A DNA stretch of 64,000 nt, from NCBI GenBank assembly GCA_021399445.1, contig JAJTUQ010000002.1:6758001-6822000 (forward strand), in the 5' to 3' direction. The stretch comes from Xylogone sp. PMI_703. Lineage: Eukaryota > Ascomycota > Leotiomycetes. A model generated the notes under the pieces. That model had not been told where the DNA came from and made no database searches. It was given only the letters and a program-made list of their open reading frames with translations. Positions 21,980 to 31,400 of this stretch are shown here, piece after piece. Position 1 is the first letter of the stretch, and every line of letters begins with the position of its first letter. The translations under genes were made by a program, and so were the position numbers.

Positions 21980-22886
21980 GTAGTTGCAATGTCGTAGGGC
22001 TAAACTTGCAAAGCACTAGCTAGTGTTCGATTAGTCACTTAATACCGACAACTTAGACTTGAGATGGAGGCGCACTCATGGAGTGATATCAGGGAGTCGT
22101 AGTGGGATGAGGAGAGGCATACGTATAAGGTACCGGACCCTAGGAAATCCCCACAGCGTAGAGTCGGGAAAATACCGCCATAAAATAAGAACTGGGGCTG
22201 TAAATACGGGGGTTCATCTATTGGCTCGTTATGTTACATGTCAGCCAGTACTAAGTCCTCAGGGAGTTCATTGTTGCATGAAGTCAGCTTCTAGCATGTC
22301 AGCATCTGCGATATTAGCTTGGACCTGGCGGAGAATCACATTCTAGTAGGGAAAAGTAACTGAGCTCTATGAGGGCTAGTTTTTGGTTTCAACACGCCCG
22401 TGGACTCTGCTCATAAACCCCCTTTTTTATTTGAAGTCCGATGCCGTGTCTCCTAACCCTCAGTTGTGTTTGATACTGCAATGAGTTAACTGATTATCAT
22501 TGATTCATTATTCGATTCCAAATCTGTCTGACTATGCCTAGAAATAGGCCCTGCAAGCTAATCATGATAATGTAACCCTAGTTAACACACTACTCTACGA
22601 AGTGTTGGCCAGAAGGAGGAACTTGAGGCCGAGCTGGGAGTTGGTGAGTAATCTAAGCAGTATCAGACGTCAACCCCGCTAGTAGATCACCACAAGGCTT
22701 GATGCAAGGCGGAGTCTTACAGTACAGCGATAAGTGAAGTCAAGATTAGCTATTTTTTGCAACCCACGCATTACTTAGTCAGCTGCCATCGTAGCAAGGC
22801 CCCCTTTGTCTTCCCTTTCCCCGTCCCATTATCTTAGCCATCTCGTTATTGAATTACTTCTCATCCGTACACTTCCTCTCCCCCAG
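21980..22886. other. Intergenic, no gene seen
   Basis: Spacer between the regulator's upstream region and the 3' end of the DUF1772-like gene. Short open frames here show no known motifs. Confidence 0.5.
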
Positions 22887-23393
22887 CTAATCCGAATGAT
22901 CGAGACTCGGACGGGCAATTACTGCCACAATAAAACAGACCCATGCGGCCAGGTCTACCGTCACAGTGCGCACCAAGTGCACTCGCAACCAGCGCTGGAG
23001 CTCGTCGGTGCTGTGGCCTCGAGACCGGTCATGGATGATGGCCTGTATCCTCGGGCCAACCGCAGGTACGAACAGCAGATGACTCGCCGTGAGTGCGGCT
23101 CCAGCGATGTACCATTGCCGTGGTCCTTGTGAAGAGCCAGGCCCATTGTAGATATTACCCAATGCGGTGCCAATGGAGGCAGCGATTAGAACAATGACAC
23201 GCACAACGCCGTTGTGGAAAAAGAAGGTAAAGTAGGAGGGCAGTAGGTCATTGCTCTTGGAACGGTGCACAGGCTTGTTGAAGATGCTTAGGAAGAAGTG
23301 CTGGTCTAGAGCGAACCATAAGCTACATGTCGAGCTGACCAGTGGTGCAATGCGCAGCAGAGCCAGTGGATTATACACCTTTCCAGAAGCCAT
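22887..23393 (-). CDS. Small four-helix membrane protein, DUF1772/anthrone-oxygenase-like
   Basis: Single exon of 168 residues with about four hydrophobic segments (ALLRIAPLVSSTCSLWFALD, FHNGVVRVIVLIAASIGTAL, WYIAGAALTASHLLFV, and a C-terminal TVDLAAWVCFIVAVIA). The conserved spacing WLRVHLVRTVTVD before the last helix is like the DUF1772 family, which includes cofactor-free anthrone oxygenases of fungal polyketide pathways. In a PKS-NRPS cluster without a P450 or flavin enzyme it could be the only oxygenase, but many relatives have no known activity. A cluster motif lies about 190 bp upstream of the start. The family assignment is by pattern and is moderately sure. Confidence 0.65.
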   Translation of the reverse strand: MASGKVYNPLALLRIAPLVSSTCSLWFALDQHFFLSIFNKPVHRSKSNDLLPSYFTFFFHNGVVRVIVLIAASIGTALGNIYNGPGSSQGPRQWYIAGAALTASHLLFVPAVGPRIQAIIHDRSRGHSTDELQRWLRVHLVRTVTVDLAAWVCFIVAVIARPSLDHSD

Positions 23394-23583
23394 GTCTGTG
23401 AAATTCCTTTCCTGTATTCTCTTCCTAGTACCTTTTCCTTAAGTTACTAGACTTGAAGACTCTCATACGGAGAGCTCTCCTCTTTTATTTGATTAATACG
23501 ACCGGCGATGGAGCTAGCCCCTGTGAAGACTTGCTCAGCGAAGAAGAGATACGGTAACTATCACCTGATTCGCCTCAAAAATA

Positions 23584-23594
23584 AAATCCCCCGA
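23584..23594 (-). promoter_or_regulatory. Cluster motif upstream of the DUF1772-like gene
   Basis: TCGGGGGATTT on the minus strand, about 190 bp before the start codon at 23393 and in the same orientation as the gene. No second good copy was seen nearby. Confidence 0.5.
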
Positions 23595-23925
23595 AAATTT
23601 TTGGGTAGTGGTATTGAGTGTCGGAAGCTCCACAAGAAAAAGGGATATTGCCGACACAGCCGTATTTGGTGGTGATATGCGCCAGCTTTTGCTTAATATA
23701 GTTAATGAGCTGACTGCTTATGTTCGTATACTGTATGTGTACTCGACTCCGTGGATATGCAGGAAAATTGATGTGCTTGGGCGGCAGGGTACTTACTAAT
23801 GCGTAATATATTGATAAGCCACGGTCTTTATGAAAGCCCGAAAGATGAAAAATACATTGAAATTTATGTTTTAGGTGGCTGTTACAGCATGGCATTGGAA
23901 GAAATAGTTATAGTATATGTGCTTC

Positions 23926-25209
23926 TCACAGCCTAGGTTCGCGCTGAACTCTAAATACTTGGTCTAACCAGCCAAATACCTTCACATGCAGGCTTGAGAG
24001 CGCCGCCACTTTAGCCTGAAGCGACCCTTGGCCAGCACTGGCGGGGATCCAGAGTTCCTTCTGACCTTCTTGGAGCTGGGTAAGCTCATTGTAGATGCGT
24101 CTCGGTCCCGAGTCAATAGGGAAGTAGAGCGTATCTCGAGAACCGGTCACTAGAGCCGGGCATTTAATTTCGTGCAACCACGAACCCCCTGTATCTGGCT
24201 GATGAAGCGTATAACGGTTGAATTCACGCGTCGTTGCCACTGGCGACTTGATTCCAGTGGTCAGCATGGCATGACCCATCTCCCAGCGAGTCTGGAAGTT
24301 GGTCATAGCAGAGAAGCGCAAGACAGAATTGAAGACACTGTCTGGTAAGGCGTGCGAGTCGATCATATCCATCACCACCCCGGGCACTCGAGCACGTAAC
24401 GTCGCCCCCAGATCGTAGAAGCCATCGACAGCCACACAGGCGTGGATACGCGGGTCAACAGCTGCGCGTAGGGCAAAGTACCCACCCATAGAGGCTCCTA
24501 GGATGGCGACACGATCGAGGTCGAGGTTCCACTGGGGATGCTGGGGTGCCAGATGGTGGAGCTCATCCAGCACTGCGGCTACCACTACTTCCCAGTCTGG
24601 ACGCAGTAGAAGGCCATCGCGGCGAAGCACGATACCCTGTCCGGGGCCTTCGAAGATCAGGGTGGCGTAGCCTCTTGTACGAGCACCAGCCGCAGAGTAG
24701 TAGTAGAGCTCCTCCTGGATTGAATCAAATCCACCGGTCGTGATTACTACCGGCGTCTTTTGTTGGGGGTCGATAACACTCTCTGGTAGGAACAGGTATG
24801 CCGGGAGCTTGACCTTTTCCTCAAATGGAATATCCAAGAGATGCACTGGACTAGTGAACAGCTTGCAAGCTTTCTTGAAATCCTCCGTCGCCTGAGTTAT
24901 AGCCGTGAGCAGTCGCGTCTCATTAGGAATGTGATGTAGCAGAAATTCGCTGGAGCGCCGATAGTTGGAGGCACGCAGAAACGCCCACCGTGCAGCTACA
25001 CGGTCACCGTTGTTCAATGCCTCCTCCCCACTGCTCTCAACTCTTTCTGCTAACTTTGACCAAGCCTTGTACCAACTCTCGGGGTCATTGTTGCGTATGG
25101 ATGCGGCTGCCTCTAGACACTCGGCCACATCCGAGCCACCAAATGGTGCAGTCCCCAGTACTCGCAGCAGCTCGAAATTAAAAAATTCCGAGGATAATAT
25201 TCGCTGCAT
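23926..25209 (-). CDS. Alpha/beta hydrolase of the Fus2/CcsE type in PKS-NRPS clusters
   Basis: Single exon, 427 residues from the Met at 25209 (MQRILSSEFFNFELLRVLG), the usual start of this family. A longer frame reaches 25470, but that extension would include the promoter motifs at 25310-25337 and has no family likeness. The helical N-terminal cap (residues 1-150) is followed by the hydrolase core: TTGGFDSIQEE, the nucleophile in GASMGG near residue 239, VAVDGFYDLG, and the C-terminal GQGSLQAKVAALSSLH with the likely catalytic His. Relatives are encoded beside PKS-NRPS genes of fusarin and cytochalasan pathways, where they help pyrrolinone formation or lactam ring chemistry after reductive release. 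This fits the reductase-terminated synthase here. Confidence 0.88.
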   Translation of the reverse strand: MQRILSSEFFNFELLRVLGTAPFGGSDVAECLEAAASIRNNDPESWYKAWSKLAERVESSGEEALNNGDRVAARWAFLRASNYRRSSEFLLHHIPNETRLLTAITQATEDFKKACKLFTSPVHLLDIPFEEKVKLPAYLFLPESVIDPQQKTPVVITTGGFDSIQEELYYYSAAGARTRGYATLIFEGPGQGIVLRRDGLLLRPDWEVVVAAVLDELHHLAPQHPQWNLDLDRVAILGASMGGYFALRAAVDPRIHACVAVDGFYDLGATLRARVPGVVMDMIDSHALPDSVFNSVLRFSAMTNFQTRWEMGHAMLTTGIKSPVATTREFNRYTLHQPDTGGSWLHEIKCPALVTGSRDTLYFPIDSGPRRIYNELTQLQEGQKELWIPASAGQGSLQAKVAALSSLHVKVFGWLDQVFRVQREPRL

Positions 25210-25309
25210 CTTCCCGGATTCTGTCACAAGTCTATACGACTTTTGGCAGATCAAAGATTCAGATTTAGCTTCTCCATTTAACCTGTGCTGAGGCAATATT
25301 GCACCGATG

Positions 25310-25337
25310 AAACCCGCCGATGAGCCCCGGTGGATTA
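25310..25337. promoter_or_regulatory. Everted pair of cluster motifs upstream of the hydrolase
   Basis: TCGGCGGGTTT on the minus strand (25310-25320) and CCGGTGGATTA on the plus strand (25327-25337) face away from each other with a 6-bp gap, about 100 bp before the hydrolase start at 25209. Confidence 0.6.
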
Positions 25338-26733
25338 TCCCTAGAACATATTTGGAACACCAGTGTGTTCCTGGTAATCGACCGTATCTAACTTTTGAAA
25401 AGGTTAACTCGATTAAGCAGCCCCCACCTAGTATGCCGTAAGCGTATGACAGTGAAGTACTTCGTGTCACCTTTTAATCTTAACCCCTCTTTACAAGCGT
25501 CCTGGTCTAATATACAATTGCTTCAACTCACAGATCCAACGCCCCGGCAAACTACTCCAAAGCTGGCTTTACTATTAGGCATAGTGGTCCTTAACGCCGA
25601 CTTCAGTAAATATCCACGAGAAGCATCTCTAACTGTCTCAAGTCACTGCATGTAACGCCTGCACTTTGCTCAAAGCTCTCTAACGAATCCAAGATGATCA
25701 CTTCCTCAGGTAAGTATTCTACAAAAAGTAGTTTCCGTAAGCTGACTCATACCACACCGTTCCGGGTCACGGTATTGGATTGTTCACTGCATGAAGCCCG
25801 GACAATTACTACTTTGCCACTAGGTATACAATATGAGATGTAACTAATATGCGAGCATATGCCCGAAAGCATACAATTATGTCAGGCTGCATGTTCCAAC
25901 GTAACTACTGTACAACCCCATTTCACCTGTGAGAAAAGCTTAGTTGCGGAAATATGCTTAATCAGAACTAAGCGTTATTTTAGGTAGGTATAGGTAAGCA
26001 GTAGGGTAGCAATCCTTGTCACTGGATTTAATGGTTACTGTATTGCCTTACGGAGTAACCAAATGCGCTCGGCTTGGTAAGCAGTGCTAGCAGTGCAAGA
26101 ATGCATCATACGTTGCGTTGAGGTCTAAAGTATGAATACACATCCCTTTTACGGCCGTACAGAGTGCTTGTCGCCTTCTTGTCTATAAGATTAATAATCA
26201 GGTGTGCTAAAATTTACTCAACTTGTTAATTGTGAGTCGAATTTGAGGATGTTAAAAAAAAGTAGTTGAATTTGAGTTGAATAGGATTAACAACTGAATT
26301 CGACTTAACAAAATCGTACGCATAAGCCTTTCATAAATCTACCATAACTCGTGTATAACTCTATGTCAGTATGGGAGATGTTAATAAGTCACGCGAAAAT
26401 CATTGATGGGCTAGTCCCAATGTGGAAAATGCTATCGCCGGAAGCTGCATGGCTAGGGTCACAATTCAACTTTCATTGGTTAATTATATAAACGCCTAAG
26501 CATGTATCAAGCCCAAATGGGAATAGGGTGAGTTTAAGTTTGATCCCAAACTCAACTCTAACTCAAGGATTGTTTACACCGAAGATTATCTAGTTACGGT
26601 CGTGTTATGATAGACTTCTATCATCGTCGGCCGCAGTTTTAAAAGTCGGCCGCACTAGCCATAGTGGGAATAGCCGACGATTACATAGCTAATACTACAA
26701 TGTAAGAGTCGATATGCCTTCTAGGGATGATCG
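25338..26733. other. Intergenic, AT-rich with TTGAGTT-like low complexity
   Basis: No gene seen. Around 26215-26320 and 26530-26575 short strings such as TGAATTTGAGT and AACTCAACTC recur on both strands, suggesting a decayed simple repeat. A GTCGGCCGCA-like string occurs twice near 26628 and 26645. Confidence 0.5.
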
Positions 26734-27838
26734 TCATACAATTGGATAGACCAACTTCTTTGCTCTCACACGACCTTTGCGCAAGTCTTCAATACCGTCC
26801 AGAAGAGCCTCCAACCCACCTGTTCTAACCTCAATGGGATGAGGCTTCAGCTGACCCTGTGCCAATAACTGTTCCGCAAGAGGATACCATCGCGCCGCAA
26901 ACTCTCGGTCCTGTGGATGAGCGGGTCGACCATACGCACCGTCTAGATGAACCACCTTGCCAAAGAGCGTCCGGGCCATCAGCCATCCTGCCTTCACGTC
27001 TCGTCTTGTGTATTGGATATGTGTTGAAAATGGCTCAAGGCCGATGTACTTGCCACCCTCCGACCCAATGGCCTCGTAGCACATCTTCATTGACGCGGCT
27101 TCAGTGATGCAATCGAAAGCATATGCTAAGTTGTTTTCTGTAAAACTGCGTATATCCGCTCCACATCTTGGGGAATGGTAGTCAAAGGCCTCGACAGCAC
27201 CTAGTGATTTAACTAGCTCTATGTGTTCCGGTGAACATGTTACGATAGGGGTAAGCCCAGAACTAGAAGATGTTAGTTTAGAAGCCAGATCATTAGGCAT
27301 GCATATTATCCTACGCTTTCAAGAACTGAACCGCCAGTGTACCTGTGGCTGTTGCTCCCCCAGAGACCAGAACTGGAAAAGGCTTTGTTTTCGACAAGCT
27401 CCCCGGAGTAGGTAGGCCAAAAGCCTGATACAACCCCAAACCAGTTGTGCCAACTCCGACACCAAAGGTCGCCGCATCTTCGTAACTCATTCCATCTGGA
27501 AGTTTGCACGTCACATCTTCCAAGGCGGTGGCATACTGGCCGAAGCAGCCCGTGGTCTTGTCAGCATCGTTGAGCCCAAGCGTCAACGCAAATACACGAT
27601 CTCCTTTCTTGAATCGAGTCACTTGGCTTCCAACCTCGAGAACCTCTCCTGCAAAATCATGACCTCCAACAGCCCCTGGAACTACAGAAAAGTCGACCAT
27701 CTTCCAGTCTGTTGGGTTCAATGCCACGGCTGCCACCTTGCAGAGGACCATATCGGGCTGGACTGTGGGGATCTGGGCATCGTGGACGTACTGATATTGA
27801 CCTACAGCGGCACCTACAATGGCATTTTGAGTCTTCAT
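26734..27838 (-). CDS. Trans-acting enoyl reductase (MDR family) partner of the PKS-NRPS
   Basis: Two exons (27315-27838 and 26734-27262, 52-nt intron with a CTAAC branch site) encode 350 residues, as expected for the LovC/TenC/ApdC/CcsC group. The start at 27838 (MKTQNAIVGAAVGQY) matches the family; an in-frame ATG further upstream adds a hydrophobic leader without likeness. Visible marks are NPTDWK, GGHDFAGEVLEVG, the NADPH-binding GGATATGTLAVQFLK and the C-terminal GRVRAKKLVY. These proteins reduce the enoyl group of the growing polyketide in trans because the synthase's own ER is dead or absent, and they choose at which cycles reduction occurs. It is divergently transcribed from the PKS-NRPS and shares its promoter, so the two are almost surely co-expressed. 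Confidence 0.92.
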
Positions 27839-28103
27839 ACTGAGTATGCCTCTGTAATCGTACAGGAATAGCTTTATTGTTCTAAATGAGAGAAAAATAT
27901 TCAGCAAAATATTAGAGGAAGCCTACCAACTCCACCCCATAAGCAGCTGAGAGCTGTCATTGATACACTTTATTAGTATCGGACAAGAATAGAAAAGAAA
28001 AGCATAAAAATATTTGATTCTGACATGTGTCATCCTTGCGTAATTTATCACGGCTCTATTGGGGCTGATGAGTTTAGACTTTGATAAGGAGTTCCCCAAT
28101 ATG

Positions 28104-28135
28104 CCGGAGGATTTTAGTCCCGCATCGGAGCGTTT
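28104..28135 (+). promoter_or_regulatory. Pair of cluster motifs in the PKS-NRPS/trans-ER divergent promoter
   Basis: CCGGAGGATTT (28104-28114) and TCGGAGCGTTT (28125-28135, one mismatch) form a direct repeat with 21-bp period, the same spacing as in the MFS promoter. They lie in the middle of the 572-bp region, about 300 bp from the PKS-NRPS start and 270 bp from the reductase start. Confidence 0.62.
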
Positions 28136-28410
28136 ATACGAGCAAGATATGCACTCGAGGTTCGTAGTTTATGGCCCCTGCACTATTGATTCCATATCTG
28201 TGTTACTATTTTAGATGTGGCGTTTAGATCATGTTAGTATGCGGAGATAATTTTATGCTTTTCCCGTTATTATTATTGCAAGGTGTTATTACTTGTTAGC
28301 CTTAAGGCTCGCCATCACGATATACCTTCAATATTCACCTGCGATATATCATCACATTGTACATATTCACTTATTTCTTGAATCTAGAATAATATTAGCA
28401 AGGGCCAATA

Positions 28411-31400
28411 ATGCCTTTGACAACAGATTATGGCCTTGAGCCGATTGCAATCGTCGGGAGTAGCTGTCGATTCCCTGGCGGTGCCAGTTCTCCTTCGAAA
28501 TTATGGGAATTATTGAAAAGCCCTCGCGATCTATTGCAGGATATTCCTACATCACGATTTAACGTTAAAGGGTTCTACAATGAAAATGGAGACTATCACG
28601 GGGTGAGTATCTTCAGCACGCCAATTACTTCTAGACCTGGCAACTAATAGATATGTATATGGCTTTCAGAGCACAAATGTCACGAAGTCGTATTTCTTAG
28701 AGGAAGACCATCGTGTCTTTGATCACTCATTTTTCAATATCATCCCTAAAGAAGCCGAAGCAATGGATCCTCAACAACGGATGTTGTTAGAGGTAGTATA
28801 TGAGGGAATAGAGTCCGCTGGGTACTCAATTGACCAGCTTAAGGGTTCCCAGACCGCTGTATATGTAGGCCAGATGACTGCCGATTATTCGGATCTTTTG
28901 CTCCGTGACATTGATAGTGCGCCGACCTACTTAGCTACAGGTGTCTCGAGAAGCATAATGTCTAATCGAGTGTCTTATTTTTTTGACTGGAAGGGCCCAT
29001 CTGAGACTATTGATACGGCCTGCTCCTCTAGTCTTGTTGCACTGCACCATGCTGTACAGACTCTGAGAAGTGGCGAGTCAAGCATTGCTGTTGCAGCTGG
29101 AGTGAATTTGATTCTGGGTCCGGAGTTGTACATTTTTGAATCCAAGGTACGTACTTTTATAACTTAATTACAGAAGTAAAAGTAAAAATTCTGACACCAT
29201 TGTAGCTTCATATGCTCTCCCCGACTGGTAGATCACGTATGTGGGATGCAGATGCAGACGGGTACGCTCGTGGTGAAGGTTTTGCCTCAGTGATCCTCAA
29301 AACACTCAAACAAGCAATAGCGGATAATGATCATATTGAGTGTATCATTCGAAATACAGGAGTGAATCAGGATGGACGGACTACCGGTATCACAATGCCC
29401 GGCTGGAAATCGCAAGCCGACCTGATTCATAACACATATAGTCAATGTGGATTAGATTACCACAAACCGGAGAATCGTTGTCAGTATTTCGAAGCTCATG
29501 GTACTGGTACACCAGCTGGTGACCCGGTGGAAGCTCGCGCTGTAAAAACCGTGTTCTTTCCTAGCGAGGATCAGAATCAATATGATAAGCATGATGTGCT
29601 GTTTGTCGGATCAGTGAAATCAGTAATCGGTCATCTAGAAGGAACAGCTGGCCTTGCGGGTTTGTTGAAGGCAATGCTCGCCGTCCAACATGCAGTTATA
29701 CCTCCAAATATGCATTTCAATCAACTCAACCCAGACATCGAACCATTTTATGGACATTTACAAATTCCAACGAAGCCACAGCAGTGGCCAGCTCTGCCAA
29801 AGGGTGTGCCCAGGCGAGCAAGCGTAAACAGCTTTGGTTTTGGAGGAACTAACGCACATGCTATTATCGAGAGTTGGGTGTCGTCATCCGAGTCTGAAGT
29901 TGATAATCTCTCCAATGACCGGTCATTGGGTCCCATTACGCTGTCTGCCAATTCAGAGCGGTCTCTTGTTTCCACAATTACTCATCTCGCTGATGCGCTG
30001 AAATCCCAACCACACGCAAATCTCGCCAACCTGGCGTGGACCTTACAGAATCGCCGGACTAACTTCCGGTACAGAACAAGTTTCTCGGCTCTAAATAGAG
30101 AAGATCTAATAACTAAACTATATAATGAGGCAACGAAGGCTAAGGAAGGTTCACAATATGCTCTTGCAGCAAGTGCTGTCTCGGTTTCCGAAGAATATCC
30201 TCCTCGGATTCTGGGAGTCTTCACAGGCCAAGGAGCTCAATGGCCAACTATGGGTGTTGGATTGTACGAGCAGTCCATTGTCTTTCAACAATCTATCCAG
30301 AAGATGGAGGAATCACTTGCTGCGTTACCGGACGCACCCTCGTGGCTGTTGTCGGAAGAGCTGAAGGCTCCAGCCAACAAGTCGAGAGTTGGAGAAGCCG
30401 AGATATCTCAGCCGTTATGCACCGCCATTCAGGTCGCACTCGTTGATCTTCTTAAAGCATCGGGAATAACTTTTAGTGCTGTCGTGGGCCATTCCTCTGG
30501 AGAAATTGCAGCAGCTTATGCGGCTGGGCACATCAGCGCTGTGGATGCGATCCGCATCGCGTACTATCGTGGTCTATATGCTCACCTTGCACGATCTGCT
30601 ACTGGCATCCAGGGAAAGATGATGGCTATTGGAATGAGATTTGATGAAGCCAGAGAGTTCTGTCAAAGAGATCAGTTCCTGTCCAGATTGAAAGTAGCAG
30701 CAAGTAACTCCAGATCTAGTGTTACACTATCCGGTGATGGGGACGCAATTGATGAAGCAAAAGCAATTCTCGACCAAGAAAAGGTGTTTGCAAGAGTTCT
30801 CAAAGTTGATACAGCATATCACTCCCATCATATGGAACCCTGTGCTGGCCCTTACTTGAATGCTTTACAACGGTGTGATATTCGGGAACAGACTACAAGT
30901 AAGACATGTAAATGGTATTCGTCGGTTTATGGATCCAATGGAAGACGTATTGATGACAGACGGCCATTGAGAGATACATACTGGGTAGATAATATGGTTA
31001 AACCTGTGCTGTTCTCTCAGGCACTTGATAGGGCTATAACAGAAGAGCACTGTCATGATATGGTACTAGAAGTTGGACCTCATCCGGCTTTGAAAGGACC
31101 AGCGACGGACAGCCTTAAGACGTTGACTGGTATTGATCTTCCTTACTCTGGTGTTCTAAAACGAGGTGAACATGATATGAATAGTTTCTCAGCCGCACTT
31201 GGATTTATCTGGGCACACTTTCAATCGGCATCCCCAGTGGTGGACTTTGAGGGCTTCAGACGCGCCTGTCTTGGAGAGCAAGCTGTCAAACCCACTGTCT
31301 CTAAGGACTTACCTAGCTATGCTTGGGATCACGATAAGGTGTTATGGAAGGAATCACGTCATTCTAGGAGGTTCCGTGAACGTGAGGACCCAATACACGA

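Noticed and set aside
26215..26575. Transposon remnant in the AT-rich gap before the trans-ER gene
   Set aside because: Only short TTGAGTT-like strings recur; no terminal repeats, target duplication or transposase frame were found.
28411..28647. Separate small gene at the 5' end of the PKS-NRPS
   Set aside because: It is the first KS exon; the open frame simply runs into the intron at 28603.
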